From Gammaproteobacteria bacterium (GTDB lineage: Bacteria; Pseudomonadota; Gammaproteobacteria; Pseudomonadales; Pseudohongiellaceae), in NCBI GenBank assembly GCA_018401885.1, contig JAGYKB010000009.1, positions 29,470 to 93,469 of the forward strand: DNA of 64,000 nt. The letters run 5' to 3'. Below, one piece after another: positions 8,659 through 18,084 of the stretch. The stretch's first letter is position 1, and each line of letters starts with the position of its first letter. The notes beneath the pieces are model-generated. The model did not search any database, had not been told where the DNA came from, and saw only the letters and a program-made list of their open reading frames with translations. The translations under genes were made by a program, and so were the position numbers.

Positions 8659-9156
8659 CTACTTCTCGTCTAGGTCAATCCACCACTCCATCGGTGTTGT
8701 GCCGTCCTCTGGATCGTACACGTTTCCATAATTCCACAGTGTACCTGGAAACTGGGCGCAGGCCTCGTTAAGTAGCGCTTCGATCGCGTTAAAGCCTATC
8801 GACACGTGAATTGTATAAACCAACGCGCGAGGATTGCTATGGTCGAGTACACCTCCGAGCTTCTCAATTTTGGGTGTCAGCATCTGCTCTACCGGATCTA
8901 TTTCCTCCTTACGCAGTACCCGAATACTGAGATTGCCGCTGCGCTCGATAAGCGCATATTCGGCGGCCGCTGCGTTGACGACGTTGAGTTTGTCGCCAGC
9001 GGCAAGATTTCGAGTGAAAAGGGGCGAGCGAAGCAGTCTAACTTCGTGGTTGTCGGCGCTTAAGAGCTCGACTTCAAGGGACTCGAAAACAGGATGATCA
9101 TCGGCGTTGAAACCGGCAACGAAGGGTAATTCTACTTTGTGGATGCGATCGGTCAT
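8659..9156 (-). CDS. Hypothetical protein, possibly DUF4265-like
   Basis: A 165-residue soluble acidic protein without signal peptide or membrane helix. It has an alternating beta-rich N-terminal half (residues 5-75: VELPFVAGFNADDHPVFESLEVELL..., a 'FTRNLAAGDKLNVV' turn) and a C-terminal half ending in TTPMEWWIDLDEK. The pattern resembles DUF4265 proteins, which have a short beta-barrel-like domain with a 'PLF.RN.A.GD.V.V' segment. This is from memory and unconfirmed. It lies alone between yaaA and a plus-strand gene. No function is proposed. Confidence 0.55.
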   Translation of the reverse strand: MTDRIHKVELPFVAGFNADDHPVFESLEVELLSADNHEVRLLRSPLFTRNLAAGDKLNVVNAAAAEYALIERSGNLSIRVLRKEEIDPVEQMLTPKIEKLGGVLDHSNPRALVYTIHVSIGFNAIEALLNEACAQFPGTLWNYGNVYDPEDGTTPMEWWIDLDEK

Positions 9157-9237
9157 GCGGTCATGCTCGCGCGGGTTGGATCGTCAGTCACAGGCCATTG
9201 GTGTATGCTTTTGACGATAAATTAATGTGAGCTGTCT

Positions 9238-9597
9238 ATGATAGAGCGACTCTCGCGAATTGCTAGCCATTTACACCGATTCCGGCTCTTGTTGCTGCTC
9301 GTCGCGCTGTGCGCATTGGGCGTTTTGGGTTGGCGCATCCCGCAGGTCGGTAGTCTCGAGCGAGACGGCCCAGCGATCGCAGGCTTGCTCGTTTTCTTTT
9401 GGGCCCTTCTCCTTTACGCTGTAGCCGCGCTGTTTCGTTCTGTTCCTGAGAAGACAGGGCTTGGAGACGGGCTCATTAGCTGGCTGGGCTCGCGTCTGAG
9501 GCGAGGCCTATTCTGGCTGCTCGGTCTGGCCCTCTGCATACTGGTGTTCGCCGTGGTGTTGCTCAGCTATCAGCTTGGACGTGTGATGACGCTATGA
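9238..9597 (+). CDS. Small hydrophobic membrane protein of unknown function
   Basis: 119 residues with three predicted membrane helices: LLLLLVALCALGVLGW (about 17-32), IAGLLVFFWALLLYAVAALF (about 46-65) and FWLLGLALCILVFAVVLLSY (about 91-110). A basic loop (GSRLRRG) precedes the last one. It sits 54 bp upstream of the TRAP permease genes on the same strand and could be cotranscribed with them. It is too long and polytopic to be a second DctQ. I do not recognise a family. Confidence 0.62.
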   Translation: MIERLSRIASHLHRFRLLLLLVALCALGVLGWRIPQVGSLERDGPAIAGLLVFFWALLLYAVAALFRSVPEKTGLGDGLISWLGSRLRRGLFWLLGLALCILVFAVVLLSYQLGRVMTL

Positions 9598-9651
9598 ATT
9601 TGCGTGCACTCGCCAATCCCCTCCACAACGTGCTTATGAGATACTAGGCAG

Positions 9652-10275
9652 ATGCCTAACAATCCGCCATCAATCGAAGATCAACCGTCTGCTGCACAAA
9701 GCTCAATTGCGAATAGCCGAGCATCGACGTTCGCTTACCGTTTAGCCGCCGCTATCGACAACGTTGCCGAGAGGCTCGGCCGCGCTGCGGCCTGGCTGAG
9801 TTTTGTGCTCGTGCTGGTGGTTGGCGTGATTGTAGTGCTGCGATACGGCTTTCAGCTTGGTTCGATTGCGCTGCAAGAATCTGTTATGTATATCAACGGC
9901 ACGCTTTTCGTGCTCGGCGCAGGCTATACGCTCAAAGCGCAGGGGCATGTGCGCGTCGATGTGTTTTATTCTCGCTTTAGTGCCCGCGGCCGCGCTCTAG
10001 TCGACAGCCTCGGTGCGCTATTTTTCCTTCTCCCCTCAGCTTTTTTTATTGCCTGGATTAGTTGGGACTATGTTGCCGTGGCTTGGCGTATTCGCGAAGG
10101 CTCGCCCGAGGCGAGTGGATTGCCATTTGTGTATCTGCTTAAAACACTCATTATCGTGCTGCCTGTTCTGCTCGCAGTGCAGGGCGTGGCGGAACTCCTT
10201 AAATCTCTGAGCGCCTTTTTCACGTCGAACGAGTCTGCCCCTCAAGTTTCGAACGCGGCGGAGACGCATCTGTGA
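9652..10275 (+). CDS. dctQ: TRAP transporter small permease subunit (DctQ)
   Basis: 207 residues with four membrane helices in the DctQ pattern. The diagnostic second-helix/loop region is RYGFQLGSIALQESVMYINGTLFVLGAGYTLKAQGHVRVDVFYSRFSARGR, in which a conserved 'E..Y......LG..Y.L...GHVRVD' is easily seen. The small subunit pairs with DctM to form the Na+-dependent secondary transporter. The stop codon overlaps the GTG start of dctM in a GTGA, implying translational coupling. The matching periplasmic binding protein is not upstream as usual but at 12258-13376 on the opposite strand. Confidence 0.92.
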   Translation: MPNNPPSIEDQPSAAQSSIANSRASTFAYRLAAAIDNVAERLGRAAAWLSFVLVLVVGVIVVLRYGFQLGSIALQESVMYINGTLFVLGAGYTLKAQGHVRVDVFYSRFSARGRALVDSLGALFFLLPSAFFIAWISWDYVAVAWRIREGSPEASGLPFVYLLKTLIIVLPVLLAVQGVAELLKSLSAFFTSNESAPQVSNAAETHL

Positions 10276-11663
10276 TTGAGCTTATCCCCCTGCTGTTTTT
10301 TGCGGCGATCTGCGGCGCGCTTATGCTTGGCTATCCCGTGGCGCTAACCCTTACTGGCGTCTCCTTGGGCTTTGCCGGTTTGGGCATGGCGTTAGGGGTT
10401 TTCGACGGGATATATCTCAACCTCATTCCGAGTCGGCTCTACGGCATCCTAACGAATCAAAACCTTCTCGCGGTGCCGCTGTTTGTGTTTATGGGCACAA
10501 TGCTCGAGAAGAGCCGCGTGGCCGACGATCTGCTTCAAAACATGGCGATAGTGTTCGCTCGCTTACCCGGTGGGCTTGGTTTGTCGGTGGTATTAGTGGG
10601 CATGCTGCTCGCTGCCAGCACGGGCATCGTTGGTGCAACGGTTGTCACCATGGGCATACTCTCGCTGCCCACTATGCTCAAGGCGGGCTATAAACCAAGC
10701 CTTGCCGCGGGCACGCTGTGCGCGACCGGCACTCTGGGTCAAATAATCCCGCCGTCGATTTGCCTCGTGTTGCTGGGTGAAGTCATCTCGAATGCCTACC
10801 AACAGTCGCAGCTAAACAGCGGCGTTTTCGCTCCAGATTTTGTGTCTATCGGAGACCTCTTCGCCGGGGCGATCATCCCGGGTTTGCTGCTGGTAACGAG
10901 TTACCTGGGCTATGTGTTAGTTACCGCCATAGCTCGACCGCAGGATGCGCCGCCGCTAGGTGAGAAAGACGTAGCTGCTTTGCGCAGCGACAACGCAAGC
11001 CTTGCGATCGCGCTTTTCAAAGGCCTCCTGCCACCTGTTTTTCTCATGGTCGCGGTGCTCGGCTCGATTCTTATGGGCGTCGCGACGCCGACCGAGGCGG
11101 CGAGTGTCGGTGCACTCGGTGCGCTGGTTCTTGCTCTTATTAAGCGGGCGCTGAGTATGAGAGTACTGCACGAGGTAAGCCTTGAAACGCTACGCGTGAC
11201 CTCGATGGTTTATCTTATTTTGGTTGGTGCGGCGATATTCTCGTCGGTGTTTCGCGGCTTTGGTGGTGATGTGCTAATCGAAGAGGTCTTGCTCGCCCTT
11301 CCGGGCGGGGTGTTCTCGGCGATGCTCGTGGTCATGCTGCTGATTTTTCTGCTTGGTTTTATTCTCGACTTTATCGAAATCACGTTTATGGTCGTTCCCT
11401 TGGTGGGTCCGATATTGCTGAGCATGGGCCTCGATCCCATCTGGCTCGGTATCATGATCGCGGTCAACTTGCAGACGTCCTTCCTCACGCCGCCCTTCGG
11501 TTTTTCGCTTTTCTACCTGCGCAGTGTGGCGCCACCCGAGGTTCGTACACAGGATATTTACCGTGGAGTGATTCCCTTTGTGTTATTGCAGTTGGCACTG
11601 CTGTTATTGCTTGCGCTGCAGCCGGGAATCGTGACGTGGCTGCCTAACTTACTGAAGAGCTGA
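10272..11663 (+). CDS. dctM: TRAP transporter large permease subunit (DctM)
   Basis: 463 residues, about 12 membrane helices, typical DctM length. Hallmarks include a LTGVSLGFAGLG start region, LLAVPLFVFMGTMLEKS, ATGTLGQIIPPSICLVLLGE and GVATPTEAASVGALGAL, and the C-terminal NLQTSFLTPPFGFSLFYLR. It couples Na+ entry to uptake of a carboxylate delivered by the DctP protein. It starts with GTG inside the dctQ stop. The binding protein downstream resembles the 2-oxo-acid/monocarboxylate type, so the substrate is probably a keto acid or hydroxy acid such as pyruvate, 2-oxobutyrate or lactate (inference). Confidence 0.95.
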   Translation: MIELIPLLFFAAICGALMLGYPVALTLTGVSLGFAGLGMALGVFDGIYLNLIPSRLYGILTNQNLLAVPLFVFMGTMLEKSRVADDLLQNMAIVFARLPGGLGLSVVLVGMLLAASTGIVGATVVTMGILSLPTMLKAGYKPSLAAGTLCATGTLGQIIPPSICLVLLGEVISNAYQQSQLNSGVFAPDFVSIGDLFAGAIIPGLLLVTSYLGYVLVTAIARPQDAPPLGEKDVAALRSDNASLAIALFKGLLPPVFLMVAVLGSILMGVATPTEAASVGALGALVLALIKRALSMRVLHEVSLETLRVTSMVYLILVGAAIFSSVFRGFGGDVLIEEVLLALPGGVFSAMLVVMLLIFLLGFILDFIEITFMVVPLVGPILLSMGLDPIWLGIMIAVNLQTSFLTPPFGFSLFYLRSVAPPEVRTQDIYRGVIPFVLLQLALLLLLALQPGIVTWLPNLLKS

Positions 11664-11705
11664 CACACCGCTAGAAAAACCAGAGTCAGCTCATGTGCAG
11701 CTCTC

Positions 11706-11770
11706 ACTTAGCTCTTAAACTTAGCTCTCAAACTTAGCTCTCAAACTTAGCTCTTAAACTTAACTCTCAA
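11706..11770. repeat. 13-bp tandem repeat (five copies) between dctM and thioesterase gene
   Basis: Five consecutive units of ACTTAGCTCTYAA: 11706-11718, 11719-11731, 11732-11744, 11745-11757 and 11758-11770, the last with one substitution. Looser ACACAGC/CTCTCAAA echoes continue to about 11815. They fill the 180-bp gap between dctM and the thioesterase gene. No coding potential or stem-loop explains them. Confidence 0.93.
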
Positions 11771-11843
11771 ACACCCTTACACAGCACTCTCACAAAAACT
11801 TACACAGCTCTAACGCAACTAGAATTTAAGTAGGACAAACAGC

Positions 11844-12251
11844 ATGACCGACAACGCAGTAATCGATTCGGCAGAGCCTCAGGGCACACTAGCGCTTCAG
11901 ACTTTTTCGATGCCCAAAGACACCAACGCCAACGGCGATATTTTCGGAGGCTGGCTCGTTTCGCAGATGGATATTGCGGCAGGCATAAGCAGCAAGCGCG
12001 AATGCCAAGGCCGCTCTGTCACCGTCGCAATCAAAGAAGTTAATTTTATAAAACCGGTGGGCGTGGGTGACGTCGTAAGCTGTTACACACAGGTTGTGCG
12101 CCGTGGCCGCACATCGCTAGATATTGCGGTAGAGGTGTGGACCACGCCGTTCGACTTAACCAAAGGTGTAAGCAAGGTCGGCGATGGCCTGTTTGTTTTC
12201 GTTGCTATCGATGACGACGGCAAGCCGCGGGAGCTGCCGCCTCAGGTCTGA
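11844..12251 (+). CDS. Hot-dog fold acyl-CoA thioesterase (YciA-like)
   Basis: 135 residues, full length for YciA-type acyl-CoA thioesterases. Visible motifs are TLALQTFSMPKDTNANGDIFGGWLVSQMD, containing the catalytic-region Asp/Asn and the GGW turn of the hot-dog fold. It also has the VTVAIKEVNFIKPVGVGDVV strand pair and a TSLDIAVEVW block. It hydrolyses acyl-CoA esters in the cytosol. TAGGA lies 10-14 bases before ATG 11844. The dctP gene converges on it with only 6 bp between stops. The link to the TRAP transporter is positional only. Confidence 0.92.
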   Translation: MTDNAVIDSAEPQGTLALQTFSMPKDTNANGDIFGGWLVSQMDIAAGISSKRECQGRSVTVAIKEVNFIKPVGVGDVVSCYTQVVRRGRTSLDIAVEVWTTPFDLTKGVSKVGDGLFVFVAIDDDGKPRELPPQV

Positions 12252-12257
12252 ATTTGG

Positions 12258-13376
12258 CTAGTCTTGATCGCGCCTTGCATCGATATACGCCTCTTCAGAA
12301 ATGGCGTGATAGTTTTCGACGCCGCGCTGAAAAGACGAATAAGACTCGTAAATTCTGCGGGTAGTCTCATCGGTGTCGGCGAGTTCTGCGACGACTTCAG
12401 CCGACAGGCGGCGAAACTCATCGAGCACGTCTTTGGGCAGTTCGCGTAGCTGCACGCCATGCTCGTTTATTAAGGTTTGCAGCGCCTTGTTGTTGAGAGC
12501 GGTGTACTCGTCATAAAGCTTTTGATTCATTACTTCGGCTGCGTTGAGTACGATTGCGCGAAGATCATTGGGCAGGGCGTCCAGCTTCTCTTTGTTAAAG
12601 ACCAGCTCGATCGTCGAGCCTGGTTCATGCCATCCAGGGTAATAGTAATAGCTTGCTATCGTGTGATAACCCGCCGACAGGTCGTTATACGGGCCAACAA
12701 ATTCGGTCGCATCGAGCGCACCGGTTTGCATAGCAGTAAATACGTCGCTCACCTGCATTGTCACGGGCAGGCCGCCCGCGCGGCTGAACACCTCGCCCCC
12801 GAGACCGGGGATGCGCATCTTGAGTCCCTTAATATCCTCTAGCGAATTTATCTCTTTGTTAAACCAGCCAAACATTTGAGTGCCGGAGTTACCGCCGCGC
12901 GTAGGGTATAAATTAAACGGCTCGTAAATCTCGCGCCACAGCTCCTTACCGCCGCCGTAGTCGAGCCACGCATTCATCTCGACGCCGGTTAGCCCGAACG
13001 GGATAGTCGAGAAAAAGGGCGTGCCGGCGATTTTGCCCTGCCAGTAATAGGCGCCCGAGTGACCGATTTCGGCAACGCCCGATGACACGGCGTCGAAAAC
13101 CTCTAAACCGCCGACGAGCTCGTTTGCACCGAACACACGGATTTTCATGCGGCCGCCGCTCATCTCGTCGACTATTTTGGCGAAGAATTCGGGCGTCGTG
13201 CCAAGGGCCGGTAGGTTTTTAGGCCAAGAAGTAATTAACTTCCATTGGTAAGTTTGCTGTGGCGCTGTGCCGGCTGCCGCAGCAGAGTTAACAGAGGTGG
13301 GCTCATTGCCACAGCTCGATAGGAGGAGACAGAGAGCGGCCGCCGCCAGCGAACGATGTGAGAAACCTAAACGCAT
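12258..13376 (-). CDS. dctP: TRAP transporter substrate-binding lipoprotein (DctP, 2-oxo acid type)
   Basis: About 372 residues from ATG 13376. The N-terminus is a lipoprotein signal, AAALCLLLSSCGNEP, with the acylated Cys about residue 23, so it is probably membrane-tethered rather than free in the periplasm. The mature protein shows WKLITSWPKNLPALGTTPEF, IRVFGANELV, FDAVSSGVAEIGHSGAYYW and MRIPGLGGEVF. It also has TGALDATEFVGPYND, carrying the Arg (in MRIPG) and Glu used by DctP proteins to hold a carboxylate. The sequence recalls the TakP/monocarboxylate branch. An upstream TTG (13412) would spoil the signal peptide, so I reject it. The gene is convergent to the thioesterase and on the opposite strand from dctQM, so it needs its own promoter. 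Confidence 0.93.
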   Translation of the reverse strand: MRLGFSHRSLAAAALCLLLSSCGNEPTSVNSAAAAGTAPQQTYQWKLITSWPKNLPALGTTPEFFAKIVDEMSGGRMKIRVFGANELVGGLEVFDAVSSGVAEIGHSGAYYWQGKIAGTPFFSTIPFGLTGVEMNAWLDYGGGKELWREIYEPFNLYPTRGGNSGTQMFGWFNKEINSLEDIKGLKMRIPGLGGEVFSRAGGLPVTMQVSDVFTAMQTGALDATEFVGPYNDLSAGYHTIASYYYYPGWHEPGSTIELVFNKEKLDALPNDLRAIVLNAAEVMNQKLYDEYTALNNKALQTLINEHGVQLRELPKDVLDEFRRLSAEVVAELADTDETTRRIYESYSSFQRGVENYHAISEEAYIDARRDQD

Positions 13377-13477
13377 TGAAACAGTCCGATGTGAGTTCGA
13401 AAGAGCGCCCAAGTTACACTATTTGGCGAAATCGTAAAGGCGCAATTGAAGTAAGCCTAGAGCTCGCGGCAAGGGTA

Positions 13478-15688
13478 TTAAGCAAGCACCTCGAGTTTCG
13501 CATAGGAGAGCACCAACCATTTGCTGCCCGCCGAATCGAAGTTGACCTGCACTCGCGCACTTGTGCCCTGCCCCTCATAGTTCAGCACCACACCCTCGCC
13601 GAACTTGCCATGGATGACGCGCTGGCCCAGGGAAAGGCTTGTTTGTGGCACTTCGACGCTGCCGTCGAGATTACCGCTTGGGTTAGTGCGACCGAGGTGC
13701 GCGCCGCCAATTGATGGTCGACTAATGGCTGACTTAAGGCGAACCTCTTCGATTAGCGATTTGGGAATTTCACGCACGAAACGTGAGGGGCGGCACAGGT
13801 TAATCTCACCGTGAAGCCTGCGGGACTCAGCATGGCTCAGATAGAGTTTATGTTTGGCGCGGGTAATACCGACGTAGGCAAGCCTGCGTTCTTCTTCGAG
13901 TCCGGACAGGTCGTCCATCGACATCTTGTGCGGGAACAGTCCCTCTTCCATGCCCACTAAGAAGACTAGATCGAACTCTAAGCCTTTCGCAGAATGAAGA
14001 GTCATGAGTTGCACTGCGTCTTCGTCAGCGGCGGCCTGACCCTCGCCGGCGTCGAGGGCAGCTTGGTCTAAAAAGGCGGCGAGAAACGCTGTGGAGGTGC
14101 TATCGAACTCTTCGTCGGCGTCGGTTACGTCGAAATTACCCGCGGCGTTGACCAACTCCTCGAGGTTTTCGATGCGCGCACGTGCTTTTTCTCCACCTTC
14201 TTTTTCGTGGTGTGGTATCAGCCCCGTTGTTTTTATAATCAGATCGGCTTTGGCGTGCAGCTCGAGATCGCGGCAGCGCTCGTCGAGTCCATCGATAAGT
14301 TCGAGGAAGGCAAGCATAGAGTTTGATGCGCGCGAAGTAAGTAAAGACTCATTAACCGATGCCACAGAGGCTTCCCAGAGCGAGCAGTTGCGGTCCCGCG
14401 CTACCTGACGCACGAGCTCGAGTGTGCGCCCACCAATGCCGCGCGTAGGCACATTGATGATGCGTTCTACTGCCGTGTCGTCGAAGCGATTGGTGATGAG
14501 GCGTAAATAGGCGAGCGCATTCTTGATTTCGAGACGCTCGTAAAAGCGCTGACCGCCATAAATACGATAAGGCATACCGACGCGCAGCAACGCCTCTTCG
14601 AGTTCACGCGACTGCGCGTTAGAGCGATACAACACGGCTGAATCGACACGGCGATTGCCGCCATTGAACCAATCTTGCAGTCGATCGACAACGAAGCGTG
14701 CCTCGTCCTGTTCGTTAAACGCCTCGTACAAGCTTATTGGCTCGCCTGCCACTCCCTCGGTCCAGAGCTGTTTGCCTAGCCGGCCGGCGTTATTGGTGAT
14801 TAGGCTGTTGGCGGCGTCGAGTATGTTCTTAGTCGAGCGATAGTTCTGCTCGAGTTTGACGAGCTGGGCACCGGGGAAGTCGCTGCTGAATTGCTGAATG
14901 TTCTCGATTTTGGCGCCGCGCCACCCGTAAATCGACTGATCATCGTCGCCTACTACCATCAGATTACTGCCGCGACCGGCAAGCACTCGCAGCCACGCGT
15001 ACTGTATCGAGTTGGTGTCCTGAAACTCATCAACCAGAATATGCGCGAAACGCCGCTGATAGTGATCGAGTATCTGCGGATTCTTCAGCCACAGCTCGTG
15101 GGAGCGAAGCAGAATCTCGCCGAAGTCGATCATGCCACCGCGGTCGCAGGCGATCTCATAGGCGCGGTAAATGCGCAACATGGTTTTGGTGTAGTCGTCG
15201 CCGAAGTCGTCGATGTTGTTTGCACGCAGGCCTTCGTCTTTCTGGCCGTTGATATACCACTGACACTGTTTGGCGGGCCAGCGCTCTTCGTCGATCTGCA
15301 GTTCGCGATTGATGCGTTTGATGAGACGCAACTGATCGTCACTATCGAGGATCTGAAAGTCCTGGATCAGCCCGGCCTCTTCCCAGTGCGTACGCAGCAA
15401 TCGGTGAGCAAGTCCGTGAAACGTGCCTACCCACATGCCGCCGAAAGATTGCCCCATGAGGGATTCGATGCGGTGCCGCATTTCGCGTGCCGCTTTATTG
15501 GTGAAAGTTACGGCGAGAATCGAAAAGGGCGACACCTGCTCGGCCTCCAACAGCCAGGCGATGCGATGCACGAGCACGCGCGTCTTGCCGCTGCCGGCGC
15601 CGGCGAGCACGAGAAGGTGTTGGCTGGGGTTGGCAACGGCGTGGCGTTGTTCGTCGTTTAGCGAGTCGAGTATATGCGAGACATCCAT
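13478..15688 (-). CDS. uvrD: DNA helicase II (UvrD)
   Basis: A 736-residue superfamily 1A 3'-5' helicase with all expected motifs: Q motif LNDEQRHAV, Walker A AGAGSGKTRVL, motif Ia VTFTNKAAREM, Walker B DEFQDT, and motif III VGDDDQSIYGWRGA. Motif IV is LEQNYRST, motif V MTLHSAKGLEFD, and motif VI RRLAYVGITRAK. The C-terminal beta-barrel (GQRVIHGKFGEGVVLNYEG...VNFDSAGSKWLVL) is the UvrD/PcrA type that binds RNA polymerase. It acts in nucleotide-excision and mismatch repair. Length is the family norm. ATG 15688 gives the expected MDVSHILDSLNDEQ start. Confidence 0.96.
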   Translation of the reverse strand: MDVSHILDSLNDEQRHAVANPSQHLLVLAGAGSGKTRVLVHRIAWLLEAEQVSPFSILAVTFTNKAAREMRHRIESLMGQSFGGMWVGTFHGLAHRLLRTHWEEAGLIQDFQILDSDDQLRLIKRINRELQIDEERWPAKQCQWYINGQKDEGLRANNIDDFGDDYTKTMLRIYRAYEIACDRGGMIDFGEILLRSHELWLKNPQILDHYQRRFAHILVDEFQDTNSIQYAWLRVLAGRGSNLMVVGDDDQSIYGWRGAKIENIQQFSSDFPGAQLVKLEQNYRSTKNILDAANSLITNNAGRLGKQLWTEGVAGEPISLYEAFNEQDEARFVVDRLQDWFNGGNRRVDSAVLYRSNAQSRELEEALLRVGMPYRIYGGQRFYERLEIKNALAYLRLITNRFDDTAVERIINVPTRGIGGRTLELVRQVARDRNCSLWEASVASVNESLLTSRASNSMLAFLELIDGLDERCRDLELHAKADLIIKTTGLIPHHEKEGGEKARARIENLEELVNAAGNFDVTDADEEFDSTSTAFLAAFLDQAALDAGEGQAAADEDAVQLMTLHSAKGLEFDLVFLVGMEEGLFPHKMSMDDLSGLEEERRLAYVGITRAKHKLYLSHAESRRLHGEINLCRPSRFVREIPKSLIEEVRLKSAISRPSIGGAHLGRTNPSGNLDGSVEVPQTSLSLGQRVIHGKFGEGVVLNYEGQGTSARVQVNFDSAGSKWLVLSYAKLEVLA

Positions 15689-15902
15689 CGACGCATTTTA
15701 CGTGCTGTTGAATAAGCATTACTAGCGCGGCGTGGATTTGCGGCCAAATTAGCGCCGCCGCGCCCACAAAATGACAACGACTTGCTAATCCCATAGCGAT
15801 CCTTTTTAGGGATATTGAGCGTAGTTTGCTAGAATCACGCCACTTATACCTAGCGGCGCTTCCAGCGCCCGCCATACCGCACTACCGATTTAGGAGAAGA
15901 CT

Positions 15903-17096
15903 ATGTCTGTTCGCTCGGACAACGCGCAATTCGATTGGAAAGATCCGTTCCTTATGGAGTCACAGCTCAGCGAAGAGGAGCGTCTGGTGCGCGATACGGC
16001 GCGCCAATATGCGCAAGAAAAATTATTACCGCGCGTGCGCGATGCCTACCGCAATGAGCAGACTGATCCCGAAATCTTCCGCGAAATGGGTGCACTCGGT
16101 CTTCTCGGTTCAACAATCGAAGGCTATGGCTGCGCCGGCGTTAATTACGTCTGCTACGGCCTCGCCGCAAAAGAAATCGAAGCGGTCGATTCGGGTTATC
16201 GCTCGATGATGAGCGTGCAGTCAAGCCTCGTGATGCACCCTATCAACGAGTTCGGCAGCGAAGAACAGAAGCAGAAATACCTTCCGAAACTCGCCACAGG
16301 TGAATACATCGGTTGCTTCGGCCTCACCGAGCCAGACCATGGTTCTGACCCGAGCAGCATGGTGACGCGCGCACGCACCGTCGATGGCGGCTTTAGCCTA
16401 ACCGGTGCGAAGAACTGGATTAGTAACTCTCCCTTCGCCGATGTGTTTATCGTTTGGGCTAAAGATGACGATGGCGTTATCGGTGGCTATATCCTCGAAA
16501 AAGGCATGAAAGGCTTAAGCGCGCCTAAGATCGAAGGCAAGCTTGCACTGCGCGCCTCGGTAACCGGTGAGATAGTCATGGACGAGGTCTTTGTTCCGGC
16601 GGAGAACAAACTGCCCAAGGCGCGCGGACTCAACGGGCCATTTAGCTGTCTCAACTCTGCCCGTTTAGGCATTGCTTGGGGCGCACTCGGCGCGGGAGAA
16701 ACATGCTGGCATGCTGCCCTCCAATACACCCTAGACCGCAAGCAGTTCGGTCGACCACTTGCAGCCAATCAGCTCATTCAGAAAAAACTCGCGGTTATGC
16801 AAACAGAGCTTTCGCTCGCCTTGCAGGGCTGTCTTCAAGCGTGTCGCCTCAAAGACCAAGGTAAACTTGCCGTGCCGCTTATCTCGCTACTAAAGCGAAA
16901 CTCCTGCGAGAAGGCGCTAGCCGCAGCGCGCGACGCCCGTGACATGCTCGGCGGCAACGGTATCTCGGACGAGTACCCAGTGATGCGCCACATGCAAAAT
17001 CTCGAAGTCGTAAACACCTACGAAGGCACGTCAGACATTCACGCGCTGATCCTCGGACGTGCGCAAACAGGCATTCAGGCTTTCACTGGCGCCTAG
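15903..17096 (+). CDS. gcdH: Glutaryl-CoA dehydrogenase (acyl-CoA dehydrogenase family)
   Basis: 397 residues, same length as GcdH. The N-terminal [48 protein letters not shown] and [15 protein letters not shown] blocks are specific to glutaryl-CoA dehydrogenases. FAD/substrate motifs [16 protein letters not shown] and [10 protein letters not shown] are present, and the catalytic Glu lies in [20 protein letters not shown]. It oxidises and decarboxylates glutaryl-CoA to crotonyl-CoA in lysine/tryptophan catabolism, passing electrons to ETF. AGGAG precedes the ATG. A strong terminator follows directly. No other glutarate genes are adjacent. Confidence 0.94.
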   Translation: MSVRSDNAQFDWKDPFLMESQLSEEERLVRDTARQYAQEKLLPRVRDAYRNEQTDPEIFREMGALGLLGSTIEGYGCAGVNYVCYGLAAKEIEAVDSGYRSMMSVQSSLVMHPINEFGSEEQKQKYLPKLATGEYIGCFGLTEPDHGSDPSSMVTRARTVDGGFSLTGAKNWISNSPFADVFIVWAKDDDGVIGGYILEKGMKGLSAPKIEGKLALRASVTGEIVMDEVFVPAENKLPKARGLNGPFSCLNSARLGIAWGALGAGETCWHAALQYTLDRKQFGRPLAANQLIQKKLAVMQTELSLALQGCLQACRLKDQGKLAVPLISLLKRNSCEKALAAARDARDMLGGNGISDEYPVMRHMQNLEVVNTYEGTSDIHALILGRAQTGIQAFTGA

Positions 17097-17104
17097 AACA
17101 AACA

Positions 17105-17134
17105 GAGGAGGGAAAAGGCCTCTTTTCCCTCCTC
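17105..17134. terminator. Bidirectional rho-independent terminator between gcdH and ubiA
   Basis: A perfect 12-bp inverted repeat, GAGGAGGGAAAA (17105-17116) and TTTTCCCTCCTC (17123-17134), with a 6-base loop. The A/T ends give a short U-tract in either direction. It sits exactly between the convergent stops of gcdH and ubiA, and the last bases overlap the ubiA stop. Confidence 0.75.
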
Positions 17135-18014
17135 AGATCCCAAATACCACGCCTGCGAAAACCGCCACTCCTACCCAGTTATTGTGTAAGAACGCCTTAA
17201 AACAGGGCTCTGGCAGGCGGTCTCGTATTAGATATTGATGGTACGCAAAGAGCAGCCCCGCAACGATGACGCCGAGATAGTATCCGGCGCCGAGCTCGAA
17301 CTGCGCGCCTGCCAACCACCAGGCAATAAGAACCAACCCCTGTAGCACACCGATCATCGTGCGATCGGCGTCGCCAAACAGAATCGCAGTAGACTTCACG
17401 CCAATCTTCAAATCGTATTCTCTATCAACCATCGCGTACTGGGTGTCGTAGGCAACAGTCCATAGGCAGTTGGCGATAAACAGAAGATAAGCCGCGGGCG
17501 GTATCTGCGTTCCCACCGCGGTAAACGCCATTAGAATCCCCCAAGAATACGCGATGCCAAGAACGAGCTGAGGCAGATTTGTGATGCGCTTCATAAACGG
17601 ATAGAGCGCAACCAAAGCAACCGCGCCAAATGACAACAAAATCGTCTCACGATTCATGAAGAGCACAAGAACAAACCCGATCAGTGAAAGCACGACGAAG
17701 GCGACGATCGCATCGCGTCGTGTAAGCTCACCAGTCGCCAGCGGCCGCGTTTGCGTGCGCGCGACGTTGCCGTCGATTCTCGCATCGGCAAAATCGTTTA
17801 TGCAGCAGCCCGCAGAGCGCATTACCACGGTGCCGAGTGAAAAGATGAGAAGCAGATCAAATCGCGGAAAGCCGCCGCTTGCTATCCAAAGCGCGCCGAG
17901 GGTCGGCCATAACAGGAGAAAAATTCCAATCGGGCGATCTACGCGCATGAGCTTTAGATAAGCGGTCAACACCCTCTGTTTACTCGGCTTATCGCGCTGC
18001 GTTTGTTGCTGCAT
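17133..18014 (-). CDS. ubiA: 4-hydroxybenzoate polyprenyltransferase (UbiA)
   Basis: 293 residues from ATG 18014, an internal start matching the usual ~290-residue length. The longer frame begins at TTG 18059 and is less likely. It is a UbiA prenyltransferase with about eight to nine membrane helices and both Asp-rich diphosphate/Mg sites: [10 protein letters not shown] with surrounding TRPLATGEL, and [20 protein letters not shown]. It attaches the polyprenyl tail to 4-hydroxybenzoate in ubiquinone synthesis. No chorismate lyase gene (ubiC) is adjacent, although the two are often paired. A small membrane protein gene lies 70 bp upstream on the same strand. Confidence 0.96.
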   Translation of the reverse strand: MQQQTQRDKPSKQRVLTAYLKLMRVDRPIGIFLLLWPTLGALWIASGGFPRFDLLLIFSLGTVVMRSAGCCINDFADARIDGNVARTQTRPLATGELTRRDAIVAFVVLSLIGFVLVLFMNRETILLSFGAVALVALYPFMKRITNLPQLVLGIAYSWGILMAFTAVGTQIPPAAYLLFIANCLWTVAYDTQYAMVDREYDLKIGVKSTAILFGDADRTMIGVLQGLVLIAWWLAGAQFELGAGYYLGVIVAGLLFAYHQYLIRDRLPEPCFKAFLHNNWVGVAVFAGVVFGI

Positions 18015-18084
18015 TTTTAAAATCACGTCGCTAGTTGAAGCGAGAGTATAAGCCGTCAAGCTTCACATGTAACGACTGACCAGG

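Noticed and set aside
14891..15661. Long plus-strand open frame (256 codons) opposite uvrD
   Set aside because: It is antisense to conserved helicase motifs and shows no plausible protein features; GC-rich coding DNA often opens the opposite strand.
15826..16209. Plus-strand open frame overlapping the start of gcdH
   Set aside because: It is out of frame with a clear full-length gcdH, has no family pattern, and the gcdH start has a good ribosome site.
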